Shown here: positions 1 to 6,985 of the stretch, in pieces
Numbering within the stretch: position 1 is the first letter of the stretch
How the letters are laid out: each line of letters opens with the position of its first letter
NCBI GenBank assembly: GCA_023436515.1
Contig: JAEZIV010000179.1
Coordinates: 1-9,794, forward strand
DNA length: 9,794 bases
Origin: Bacillota bacterium
GTDB lineage: Bacteria > Bacillota > Clostridia > Acetivibrionales > DSM-1351
Reading direction: 5' to 3'
Notes under the pieces: generated by a model
What the model saw: the letters and a program-made list of their open reading frames with translations, nothing else
The model's database searches: none
What the model was told of the DNA's origin: nothing
Made by a program: the position numbers and the translations under genes

Positions 1-588
1 AACCGGTTCATAGGCTATGGCAACTTTTGATAAATCTACGCCATCAAGTCCAATTTGAAGCTGTTTTCTTAAAACTTCATCCCACGTATTTTGCTCTTCC
101 GAGGTTTCTCCTATACAATATAAAACATTTAATCCTGCCTTTATTGCGCATTTTACTTCTTTATTAAGCAAACGATTGACTGCATCAGTATCAGCAACAC
201 CTGCTTCCTGCATAATTCCTAGTTTATCTCTTCTTTCTTCGCAATGTCCTATTAGAGTGAATTGACACCCCATTGCTTTAGCAGAATTTGCAGTGCGGTT
301 TGTAGTAAAAGCACCAAAGCTTCCTCCTACAGCCGTATCTTCTCTAAACACACCCTGGCAGCCAATCTTAACAGGACTGTCCTCTATTTTTGCTCTTACA
401 GCCCCAATTATATGTGCTTCAGGGAAAAACATTACAAACTCCAAATTGTTAACATCAAATTTTTTTAGTTTTTCCTGTGTATTTTCCACAATGTATTTAC
501 CCCAATCTTCAATTGCTGCAATGCTGTTAACACCACCTAAATTCTTGGGAATATCAAATCTTTTCAGATTAAGATATATATGTTTCAG
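1..588 (-). CDS. Triosephosphate isomerase family paralogue (3' part outside window)
   Basis: Translating the minus strand gives 196 residues of a TIM-barrel isomerase that run off the left edge. Visible family signatures are the N-terminal Asn-x-Lys (N7, K9), the GHCEER motif with the electrophilic His (H115, for GHSERR in classical TIM), CIGET near residue 160, and AYEP with the catalytic-base Glu (E194) two codons before the edge. His lies about 20 residues further from the N terminus than in glycolytic TIM, and the segment after GHCEER is longer. This is typical of the paralogous TIM group that includes EryH/LerI-type tetrulose-phosphate isomerases. I infer a ketose/aldose-phosphate isomerase of a carbohydrate pathway rather than the housekeeping TpiA; the substrate is unknown. 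No in-frame ATG, GTG or TTG exists between the upstream stop at 628-630 and an internal Met at codon 53. Homology therefore begins at CTG (588-586), 6 nt after a GGGGG ribosome-binding tract. Confidence 0.88.
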   Translation of the reverse strand, partial: MKHIYLNLKRFDIPKNLGGVNSIAAIEDWGKYIVENTQEKLKKFDVNNLEFVMFFPEAHIIGAVRAKIEDSPVKIGCQGVFREDTAVGGSFGAFTTNRTANSAKAMGCQFTLIGHCEERRDKLGIMQEAGVADTDAVNRLLNKEVKCAIKAGLNVLYCIGETSEEQNTWDEVLRKQLQIGLDGVDLSKVAIAYEPV

Positions 589-594
589 ATGTAA

Positions 595-604
595 CCCCCG
601 CCCT
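595..604 (-). promoter_or_regulatory. Ribosome binding site deciding a CTG start
   Basis: On the minus strand an AGGGCGGGGG tract lies 6 nt upstream of CTG at 588-586. This is where the TIM-family N terminus (KHIYLNLKRFDIP, with the N-x-K motif) begins. The spacing supports initiation at this CTG, because no canonical start codon is available in frame. Confidence 0.5.
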
Positions 605-675
605 TCAAAAAAAAGTTCTAATGTAGCTTATGTAAATATAGTAGCACACATTTCTTTAACTTTTGCATAGATTTT

Positions 676-691
676 GCCCAAACGTTTGCTA
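676..691. promoter_or_regulatory. Candidate operator for the LacI-family regulator
   Basis: The perfect 10-bp palindrome CAAACGTTTG (679-688) with a central CpG sits inside GCCCAAACGTTTGCTA. This is the classic architecture of LacI/GalR operators and is close to the PurR-type box. It lies between two divergent genes, about 90 bp from the TIM start and about 170 bp from the regulator start, so it could repress either or both. A GCAAAC half-site recurs at 752-757. Overlap with a CcpA cre consensus is only partial. The regulator assignment is inferred from position and shape. Confidence 0.6.
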
Positions 692-760
692 AGATCCTAG
701 TAGATATGATAAAATGAAACTATTATAATTCTGTTAATAAAGCTATTATCTGCAAACCTT

Positions 761-790
761 AAAAATCTATCCCTGCAGTAATAGATTTTT
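761..790. repeat. 10-bp perfect inverted repeat in the divergent control region
   Basis: The arms AAAAATCTAT (761-770) and ATAGATTTTT (781-790) are exact reverse complements around a 10-nt spacer that contains CTGCAG. Each arm has only one G/C pair, so an RNA hairpin would be weak, although CATTG and six T residues follow on the plus strand. It may be a second operator, a weak attenuator upstream of the regulator gene, or chance in AT-rich DNA. Confidence 0.5.
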
Positions 791-820
791 CATTGTTTTT
801 TAGTATATATAAACTGACGA

Positions 821-826
821 TATAAT
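821..826 (+). promoter_or_regulatory. Candidate -10 box of the LacI-family gene
   Basis: A perfect TATAAT lies 29 bp upstream of the ATG, which would give a leader of about 20 nt containing the GGAGGT ribosome binding site. The -35 region (around 797-803) is a poor, T-rich match. A second TATAAT at 724-729 would put the inverted repeat at 761-790 inside the leader. Both are guesses from motif and position. Confidence 0.35.
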
Positions 827-855
827 TGCATTATCAAATAGATGGAGGTTATACC

Positions 856-1878
856 ATGACATTAAAGGATATTGCGGCACGTGCAGGTGTGTCGATTTCT
901 ACTGTATCACGAGTTATTAACAACGCGTACACAAAGGCGGCAAGCCCGGAAGTACAAGAAAAAATTTGGTCAATTGTCCGTGAAACAGGTTATACACCTA
1001 ATACCGCTGCACAGAGTCTAAAGCTCGGAAAAAGTAACAGGCCATTAATAAAGGAAAACAGAGGAATTGCTTGTATTGTAGCTCGATCTGAAAATGCAAT
1101 AGATGAGCCATTTTTTTTGGATTTGTCCCGCTCTTTGGAAAAAGAGGCCTTCAAACATGGATATGTTCTTAGATATGCCTTTTCTGCTTTTGATTTAAAC
1201 AGCTCAAATACTTTTAATATAATTTCCAGTACTAAGGTAGATGGTGTTGTGGTTCTTGGAAGATTTCATCCAAACCTCTCCGGGTTCCTGAAAAAACATT
1301 ATAAGAACATAGTTTACGCAGGACTTAATAGCATTGATTATAACTATGATCAGGTTATTTGCGATGGCTATAGAGCTTCTATAGCTGCAGTAAAATACCT
1401 TGCAAGCCTAAAACATTCAAATATAGGCTATATTGGTGAAACAATCAGCGAAGTAAGATATAAAGGATATTGTGATGCCTTAAAGGAGCTAAACCTTCCT
1501 ATTAGTCATCAAAATATTATCAATACTCAATTGTCCACTGATGGAGGATATAGTGGAGCGAAAAAAATTCTAAATAATAAAACAAATGCTACTGCAATTT
1601 TCTGCGCTAATGACATAACTGCCATAGGTGCCATGAAGGCCATAAAGGAAGCTGGTATGCGTATACCTGAAGACATCTCAATTATCAGCATTGATGATAT
1701 AGACATGGCACAATATGTTTCACCTATGCTTACTACTGTTCGTATACCAATAAATGAACTTGGAAGAATAGCAGCAAAAACATTAATAGACCGTATTGAA
1801 CATGGTCACAGCCTCCCGATTAAGATAGATATCCCATTTACAATTACAAAGCGCGAGAGCTGTACAATTATAGGATAA
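856..1878 (+). CDS. LacI/GalR-family transcriptional regulator
   Basis: This is a cytoplasmic DNA-binding repressor or activator of 340 residues, the usual family length. The N terminus carries the LacI helix-turn-helix: TLKDIAARAGVS, then STVSRVINN, at about residues 2-24. A hinge follows with GYTPNTAAQSL (about 45-55). The rest is a periplasmic-binding-protein-like effector domain (about 68-335), including the conserved FCANDITAIGAMKAIKEAG segment, a SIDDIDMAQYVSPMLTTV segment, and a C-terminal KRESC. The effector is probably a sugar or sugar phosphate; the sequence does not say which. The start is ATG 856 because GGAGGT lies 6 nt upstream and the helix-turn-helix begins directly after it. 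An in-frame ATG at 826 would add ten non-conserved residues and has no such site. It is divergent from the TIM paralogue, with a LacI-type palindrome between them, so local regulation is likely. It ends 2 bp from the stop of the convergent response regulator. Confidence 0.95.
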   Translation: MTLKDIAARAGVSISTVSRVINNAYTKAASPEVQEKIWSIVRETGYTPNTAAQSLKLGKSNRPLIKENRGIACIVARSENAIDEPFFLDLSRSLEKEAFKHGYVLRYAFSAFDLNSSNTFNIISSTKVDGVVVLGRFHPNLSGFLKKHYKNIVYAGLNSIDYNYDQVICDGYRASIAAVKYLASLKHSNIGYIGETISEVRYKGYCDALKELNLPISHQNIINTQLSTDGGYSGAKKILNNKTNATAIFCANDITAIGAMKAIKEAGMRIPEDISIISIDDIDMAQYVSPMLTTVRIPINELGRIAAKTLIDRIEHGHSLPIKIDIPFTITKRESCTIIG

Positions 1879-1880
1879 AT

Positions 1881-2567
1881 TTATTGCTTCCCTATAAACA
1901 AATGAGTGAGATTTAATTCTTGAATCATTTTTACTATTTCCTTTGAGCGGCTGCAGCCGAATTTGCGAAGCAAACTTTTGATTTGCGTTTTGACAGTTAT
2001 TAGCTCAACACAGCGCAATTTAGCTATTTCATTCACCTTTTTTCCTTGCAGCAGCAATTGAATTAATTCACGCTCTGTCTTTGTAAGTTGAGATACATTA
2101 GTAATAAAAAATAATAGACTTCTCTCCGACTTTCGAAGCCTTGAATATTCTTCCATTATTTTTGCTTGAATATTGGTCTCCAAGATAGGTTTACCTTCAT
2201 AAACCTTGCGAATATGCTTTAGAATATCTTCATCTTTACTGCCCTTGATTACATAATCAACTGCACCGGTATCCATAGCAGTAAATATCATTTTATCTGT
2301 CTCATGGGCAGTCAGGAAAATAATTTTTTGCTGAGGTTTGCACTCTAATATGACTTGTGCTGCAACAATACCAGCCCTTATATTTTCCATCTCAATATCC
2401 ATAAGAATTATATCGCATTCTTTTTCCAGGGCAAGTTCAGTAATTTCTTTACCTGAAGCTGCAGACCCTACTACCTTCATGTCGCTTTGTCCATCTATTA
2501 AGTCACACAAGTCCTCGCGCAAAAGCTCAAAATCTTCTGCAACCATTATTTTTATTATTCTTTCCAC
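1881..2567 (-). CDS. NarL/FixJ-type two-component response regulator
   Basis: The protein has 228 residues: an N-terminal receiver (about 5-122) and a C-terminal LuxR-type helix-turn-helix (about 161-215). Receiver residues expected for phosphotransfer are present: acidic pair E11/D12, phosphoacceptor D57 in LMDIE, T86 in FLTAH, Y105 and K108. The output domain shows LTKTERELIQLL and ITVKTQIKSLLRKFG, matching the family's LTxREREVL and TVKxH patterns. It is a cytoplasmic transcription factor activated by phosphorylation, presumably by the kinase 25 bp upstream in the same operon. The start is GTG at 2567-2565. The next in-frame ATG (residue 8) would remove the first beta strand. GAGATG about 7-12 nt upstream is a moderate ribosome binding site. 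Target genes are unknown; the neighbouring importer operon is an obvious candidate. No terminator hairpin separates its end from the convergent regulator gene. Confidence 0.94.
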   Translation of the reverse strand: MERIIKIMVAEDFELLREDLCDLIDGQSDMKVVGSAASGKEITELALEKECDIILMDIEMENIRAGIVAAQVILECKPQQKIIFLTAHETDKMIFTAMDTGAVDYVIKGSKDEDILKHIRKVYEGKPILETNIQAKIMEEYSRLRKSERSLLFFITNVSQLTKTERELIQLLLQGKKVNEIAKLRCVELITVKTQIKSLLRKFGCSRSKEIVKMIQELNLTHLFIGKQ

Positions 2568-2592
2568 AATAATTCATCTCTTTCTTTTAGTC

Positions 2593-4116
2593 TTATTGTT
2601 TATTGTAACGAGGAAGCATTATATAAAAGGTTGTTCCCTCATTCGGTATACTTTCAAATCTAAGTATTCCAAAATGACTCTGCACTATTTGTCTTACATA
2701 GTATAACCCCATCCCCCAATTATAATTGGTATTTTTGCTTGTATAGAAAGGGTCGAATATCTTTTTTCGTTTATTCTTTGAAATACCTGTTCCATTGTCC
2801 TTTATTTTTATAACTGTATAAAGCCTTTCTTCATGAGTAGAAAGCTCTACTCTGCCCTCCACTCCTCTTGCTGCTGCAACAACAGCATCCTGAGCATTGA
2901 TAAGTAGATTATACATTGCCTCACTCAAATGAACTTTATCAGCTAATACATATGTATTAGCTGATATATCAAGCTCCACATGAAAATCGGGATATTTTTG
3001 ATGTACCCTATCTATTGACATTTTAACAATAGACTCCAAAGAGACCGGTATAAGCGAGATTGAATTGGATTTTGTGCACTTATAGAGTTCCTCCATTCGT
3101 TCCATCATATTTTCATTCATTTGGCTCAACATGTCTGTATATTTCTTTAGTTCGTCCAAATCAGGTTTTTCGTTATTAAATACATTATTAATTTTTTTAT
3201 TAAGTACACGAGCTGATAACAGTTGATTCTTAATACTATGCACAAACACCGAAACCCCTGAGCTTGCGGCATCAAATTTTTGCTGCATTTTAATGTACTC
3301 CTGGTCATCTTCATAATTGACCTTTGAATAACCAATAAGATTATAAAAACCCAGCACAACAAATAAAATAGTAGCTGCACTCAGCAATATCCATCCTAAA
3401 AACGTCAACGATGGGTTGGCATATGAAATACCGCTAACCCACAAGTATTCAGCTCCATATAACTGATAAACCTGGATCGGATCCTGTACACTGTAAATGC
3501 TATATAGTAATGCTAAACTAATATGAGAATAGAGAATATACCGGAATTGGCGTGAGAAATATGGTATGGTTATACTTACGTATTCTTTGACTAATAGTAT
3601 AATGGCAATGGCAATATATGCAAAAATCCAAAGGAGCATTACTGACATTAAAACCCTCTGAAGAACAAACCTCCCTCTAACCATAGTGTAAAAAACACTT
3701 GGATAATAAAGAATTAGTGATATCACAGGAATAATAAATAATATTACAGACCACCTTAGATTACGTTGAATGAATGGGATAACTGAATAATTTATAGCAA
3801 TCATCAATAAAAAGGCTGGAAACAAGAATCTTCCAACTGCTATTAAATATCCCAGCTTATCCAAAGTTATAACCATATATTGAATTTTAATCTTAATTGC
3901 AGGTGACAAAAAGAGAAATACTTCCTGAGAACTATTTAACCCCCCTATTTTAGCTGTATATACAATAATGCCCGAAAACATAAGAATAAGGCTTGTGCAT
4001 AGACCCAAAAGCAGCATGGAATTTCTATCTTTTTTAAAAATTACCAATGATACGGAAATTATAGCAAGAAAAACTAATATAAGAATTAGCAAAGCAATTC
4101 CCCCTATTTGGTCCAT
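2593..4116 (-). CDS. Membrane sensor histidine kinase with seven-helix N terminus
   Basis: This membrane kinase of about 507 residues should sense a signal with its N-terminal half and phosphorylate the adjacent response regulator. Residues 1-265 hold about seven hydrophobic segments (near 6-28, 36-56, 92-112, 122-142, 156-178, 192-212 and 237-262), with no obvious PAS, HAMP or extracellular ligand domain. The H-box is VHSIKNQLL with H294, and the second dimerisation helix follows. The ATPase domain (about 360-503) has the N-box NLLINAQDA (N408), G1 DNGTGI (441-446), F-box FDPFYTSK (455-462) and G2 WGMGLYYV (468-475); all motifs look intact. Numbering counts from an upstream TTG at 4119. ATG at 4116 is preferred, but neither start has a good ribosome binding site. 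It lies downstream of the importer operon's terminator, so it needs its own promoter, which I could not identify. The signal is unknown; substrate of the neighbouring importer is one possibility. Confidence 0.93.
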   Translation of the reverse strand: MDQIGGIALLILILVFLAIISVSLVIFKKDRNSMLLLGLCTSLILMFSGIIVYTAKIGGLNSSQEVFLFLSPAIKIKIQYMVITLDKLGYLIAVGRFLFPAFLLMIAINYSVIPFIQRNLRWSVILFIIPVISLILYYPSVFYTMVRGRFVLQRVLMSVMLLWIFAYIAIAIILLVKEYVSITIPYFSRQFRYILYSHISLALLYSIYSVQDPIQVYQLYGAEYLWVSGISYANPSLTFLGWILLSAATILFVVLGFYNLIGYSKVNYEDDQEYIKMQQKFDAASSGVSVFVHSIKNQLLSARVLNKKINNVFNNEKPDLDELKKYTDMLSQMNENMMERMEELYKCTKSNSISLIPVSLESIVKMSIDRVHQKYPDFHVELDISANTYVLADKVHLSEAMYNLLINAQDAVVAAARGVEGRVELSTHEERLYTVIKIKDNGTGISKNKRKKIFDPFYTSKNTNYNWGMGLYYVRQIVQSHFGILRFESIPNEGTTFYIMLPRYNKQ

Positions 4117-4172
4117 CAATACTGATTCTTAGTGTACCACTTTTATGCCAAATTAATCGGTTATATAAGCCG

Positions 4173-4216
4173 AAAAAAAAAGAAGCTGAGCATAGCTTCG
4201 AATAGCTATACTCAGC
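4173..4216 (-). terminator. Rho-independent terminator of the importer operon
   Basis: Reading the minus strand, the arms at 4216-4204 and 4197-4185 form a 13-bp stem with a 6-nt loop (ATTCGA). One pair is a G-U wobble in minus-strand RNA and would be an A-C mismatch on the plus strand. A TTC and a run of nine T follow (plus-strand A-run 4173-4181). It begins 16 nt beyond the stop codon of the substrate-binding protein gene. The wobble and T-run make it directional. Confidence 0.93.
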
Positions 4217-4231
4217 CCTACTTATTAATAT

Positions 4232-5290
4232 TTACTTTTGGTTATTTTCATAAGCCTTAATTATAACTTCAGGTGAAAAATAATTATTAACATCAACAGC
4301 TTGTTCTAAAGTTCCACTACTGATAAATGATTTCTGTTGATTTTCATACCATTTTTTCAAGGTGCCATCCTTTGCGCTATCATAAATAAACTTTGCTTCA
4401 GGCCAATCTCCTTCGCCTGTGGACTGCTTGATTGTTGCCGGATCCTGTTCAATTAATTTTGCTACCCACTCTGCAGCCTGGTCTATATGACTCTTTTTAT
4501 AATCCTGAGCCTTTAGAATAGCACTTGTGAAGCGAACAAGCTTATCCTGGTTATTGTCGAAATACTCATTAGTACAAATCCAACTGGAGGGGAAAACCAT
4601 TTGATCTTTATATGTGTTGTTATTTGCAAGCATTACAACCTTATCACCAAGCTTTTCCTTTACTGTAATAGTTGATGGTGACCATATAGCACATGCATCG
4701 ATTTTTCCAGTAACCATAGCTGTAACAGCAGCTGATGGATCCATCTGTACTATTTTGACATCATTTTGAGTCAAACCTACAGAAGCTAATGCAAGATTTA
4801 ATATTATTTCACTGGAAGTTCCAAGAGATGTACCAATTGTCTTACCCTTTAGATCTGCAAGTGTATTGAATCCCTTATCCTTGTTGCCCAAAACCTCATC
4901 AGCAAGGCTGGTGCCATCAAGAGTAAATATCTTGGCTTGCCCCTTTGCAGCAAGGGCGTGGGCTCCATGTCCAATCTGTGCAACGTCAATATTTCCACTG
5001 CCCATGGCAGCTATTTCTTCTGGTCCCTTTGCAAACTTAACTACCTCTACATCAATTCCCTGCTCATCGAAGTAACCCATCTCCATAGCTGTAACTAAGG
5101 TGCTGGCACTTCCCATATTTGGCATATAGGCAACTCTCATCTTTATGCGTTCTGCTGGAGCATTAGTTGTCGTAGCTGTTGATGTGGACGAACTTGTTTG
5201 AGCTTGGTCTTTACTGTTATTAGTGCCGCAGCCGGAAAACATTGATACGCTTAAAACTCCCATTAATAAAAAGCTTAAGAATTTTTTCAT
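4232..5290 (-). CDS. ABC transporter substrate-binding lipoprotein, SsuA/TauA/NrtA family
   Basis: This extracytoplasmic receptor of 352 residues delivers ligand to the permease and ATPase encoded just upstream. The N terminus is a lipoprotein signal: MKKF, a hydrophobic core, then FSGC with the lipidated C21, followed by a Ser/Thr/Ala-rich linker (about 22-45). The mature domain begins at KMRVAYMPNMGSAS and shows family landmarks: GYFDEQGIDVEVVKF, GNIDVAQIG, DLKGKTIGTSLGTSS and the hinge segment MDPSAAVTAMVTGKIDACAIW. Members bind aliphatic sulfonates, taurine, nitrate or related small anions, and also pyrimidine or thiamine precursors. Sequence alone does not decide the ligand. It is the last gene of the operon and is followed by a strong terminator. 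The start is ATG 5290 with GGGAGG about 9 nt upstream. Confidence 0.93.
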   Translation of the reverse strand: MKKFLSFLLMGVLSVSMFSGCGTNNSKDQAQTSSSTSTATTTNAPAERIKMRVAYMPNMGSASTLVTAMEMGYFDEQGIDVEVVKFAKGPEEIAAMGSGNIDVAQIGHGAHALAAKGQAKIFTLDGTSLADEVLGNKDKGFNTLADLKGKTIGTSLGTSSEIILNLALASVGLTQNDVKIVQMDPSAAVTAMVTGKIDACAIWSPSTITVKEKLGDKVVMLANNNTYKDQMVFPSSWICTNEYFDNNQDKLVRFTSAILKAQDYKKSHIDQAAEWVAKLIEQDPATIKQSTGEGDWPEAKFIYDSAKDGTLKKWYENQQKSFISSGTLEQAVDVNNYFSPEVIIKAYENNQK

Positions 5291-5343
5291 GAAGAATTCC
5301 TCCCATTAAGTATTTTTTGATTGCTGTTACATTAAATTCCATG

Positions 5344-6135
5344 TTATTTTCTAACCTCAAGGTACTCTTGGTAAACCCTGCTCCATATATAGTTTTTCAA
5401 TTCTATAAATTCCTTTGACATTTTTGTCTCCTGAGTACGGGGATGTGGTATATCAATATTAACAACCTCTTTGACACGTCCAGGGCGTGCACTCATTATC
5501 ACTACCCGTTTTGCTAAAATTATTGCTTCATCTACGTCATGTGTAATAAAGAAACAGGTTTTTTTCTCATTTTCCCAGGTTTTTAGCAGTTCTGACTGCA
5601 GCTGTGTTCTTGTCTGGGCATCCAAAGCTCCAAAGGGCTCATCCATTAACAGAACCTCCGGGTTTACTGCGTAGGCTCTTGCTATTGCAACACGCTGCTT
5701 CATTCCCCCTGAAAGCTCCTTGGGATAGCTGTTTGCGAAGTCTTGCAAATCAACCATTTTAAGATATTTATTTGCAATTTCGGCGGCTTCTTTATTATTA
5801 ATTCCCTTAAGCTTAAGACCGAATTCTACATTTTTACTGACTGTAAGCCATGGGAACAGGGCATATTGCTGAAATACAACACCTCGTTCTGGTCCAGGCC
5901 CGTCAACCTCTTTTCCATCCACATAAACCTTTCCCTCTGTAGACTGGTCAAGACCTGCAATAATATTTAAAAGGGTGGACTTTCCGCAGCCCGAGGGACC
6001 TATTACACAAATGAATTCATTATCGTGAATGTCCAAGCTTACGCCATTAAGTGCAACCATTTCACCATTTCGTCCATTATAAATCTTTTTAACATTATCT
6101 ATTTTAACCTTTACATTGCTTGTGTTTCCTGCCAT
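5344..6135 (-). CDS. ABC transporter ATP-binding protein, SsuB/TauB/NrtD family
   Basis: The 263-residue cytoplasmic ATPase powers the importer. Its motifs are intact: Walker A GPSGCGKST (46-54), Q-loop in VVFQQYALFPWLTV (Q89/Q90), ABC signature LSGGMKQR (141-148), Walker B VLLMDEP (161-167), D-loop GALD, and the switch His H199 in FFITHD. The FQQYALFPWLTVSKNVEFGL segment is typical of the nitrate/sulfonate/taurine group. The start is ATG 6135, inside the last 25 bp of the permease gene and about 8 nt after AAAGGAGG. The overlap implies translational coupling and fixed stoichiometry with the permease. Its stop is 53 bp before the binding-protein gene. Confidence 0.95.
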   Translation of the reverse strand: MAGNTSNVKVKIDNVKKIYNGRNGEMVALNGVSLDIHDNEFICVIGPSGCGKSTLLNIIAGLDQSTEGKVYVDGKEVDGPGPERGVVFQQYALFPWLTVSKNVEFGLKLKGINNKEAAEIANKYLKMVDLQDFANSYPKELSGGMKQRVAIARAYAVNPEVLLMDEPFGALDAQTRTQLQSELLKTWENEKKTCFFITHDVDEAIILAKRVVIMSARPGRVKEVVNIDIPHPRTQETKMSKEFIELKNYIWSRVYQEYLEVRK

Positions 6136-6905
6136 CCTGTAAGCCTCCTTTCAAGATATTTTACAAGTTTCTCAAGTAATAATCCTATGATACCTATTAT
6201 TAGAATTCCCATTAACACAGTTGCCATATCGAAATACTGTCCTGCGGCAGTTACCATCATACCAAGTCCGCTGGAGGCACCTGTCATTTCAGCAGCGATC
6301 AGAGTTGTTAATGCAGCTGATAAACCGAGTCGTACACCAACTAGAATAAAAGGGGTTGAGGCTGGAACGACTACTTTAATGAAAATATTACTATTCTTTG
6401 CACCAAGAACCTTTGCTGCTTTAATTAAAGTCATATCTACATTACGAACACCCTGATAAATAGATATAACGTTTACAAGAAAGGTTGCAATAAAAATTAC
6501 TACTATCTTTGCTTCCTCACCAACACCAACACCTGCTATAACCAGTGGTATATATGCTATTGGCGGTATATTCCTAATAAACTGAATCCATGGTTCAACT
6601 AAATTTCTAAAAACACTGTACCAACCCATAAGGAAGGCAACAGGAATTGCAATCACAAAACCAAACGCAAATCCGCCAAATACACGGAACAAACTGACAC
6701 CTATATGCCTCCAAATAGACCCATCCGCTGCCTTTTTAATAAAGGTTTCAATGATTGAAGCTGGTGATGAGAACACCAATGCGGTTTTTGGCATAATAGA
6801 TAATAATTGTAAAAGCAACAATGCTAATAGAAAAGATGTAATTAGCCAAACCCAGCTTGGAATTTTTGAAACTATTTGACTTTTATTTCTCTGCTTTTCT
6901 TTCAT
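6111..6905 (-). CDS. ABC transporter permease, SsuC/TauC/NrtB family
   Basis: This 264-residue integral membrane protein of the BPD_transp_1 type would form the transport channel as a homodimer. Hydrophobic segments occur near residues 18-36, 75-95, 112-128, 132-150, 186-206 and 226-246. The cytoplasmic EAA loop that contacts the ATPase is visible at about 160-185 (IKAAKVLGAKNSNIF, then VVPASTPF). The PPIAYIPLVI segment is characteristic of the group. The start is ATG 6905, with AGAGGG 5 nt upstream. The 3' end overlaps the ATPase gene by 25 bp. The 80-bp gap to the upstream PGI-like gene has no clear terminator, so cotranscription is likely, though an internal promoter is possible. Confidence 0.94.
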   Translation of the reverse strand: MKEKQRNKSQIVSKIPSWVWLITSFLLALLLLQLLSIMPKTALVFSSPASIIETFIKKAADGSIWRHIGVSLFRVFGGFAFGFVIAIPVAFLMGWYSVFRNLVEPWIQFIRNIPPIAYIPLVIAGVGVGEEAKIVVIFIATFLVNVISIYQGVRNVDMTLIKAAKVLGAKNSNIFIKVVVPASTPFILVGVRLGLSAALTTLIAAEMTGASSGLGMMVTAAGQYFDMATVLMGILIIGIIGLLLEKLVKYLERRLTGWQETQAM

Positions 6906-6985
6906 AGTATCCCTCTTTTCTCAAAAGTATAGCTTCTTTGTGTTTTCATAATAAACCGTAACCTATAAAATTGTTAGTATGAAAT

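Noticed and set aside
293..670. 125-codon open frame on the plus strand
   Set aside because: It is antisense to the TIM paralogue, whose active-site motifs are clear on the minus strand. The frame has no recognisable motifs.
676..691. CcpA cre site
   Set aside because: The central AACG core fits but both outer positions of the cre consensus fail. A local LacI-family operator explains it better.
4117..4160. Sigma-54 type promoter upstream of the kinase (TTGGCA on the minus strand)
   Set aside because: The -12 element is not GC, the start site would fall almost on the start codon, and no sigma-54 activator is nearby.
6025..6456. 143-codon plus-strand open frame
   Set aside because: It lies antisense to the permease and ATPase genes, both with intact motifs and ribosome binding sites, and shows no domain.
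6926..6931. TATACT as an internal promoter before the permease gene
   Set aside because: The -35 match is poor and the leader would be only about 14 nt. It is possible but not supported enough to annotate.
6906..6985. Terminator between the PGI-like gene and the permease
   Set aside because: Only a 7-bp TTTCATA/TATGAAA dyad with a loop of about 26 nt and no T-tract is visible.
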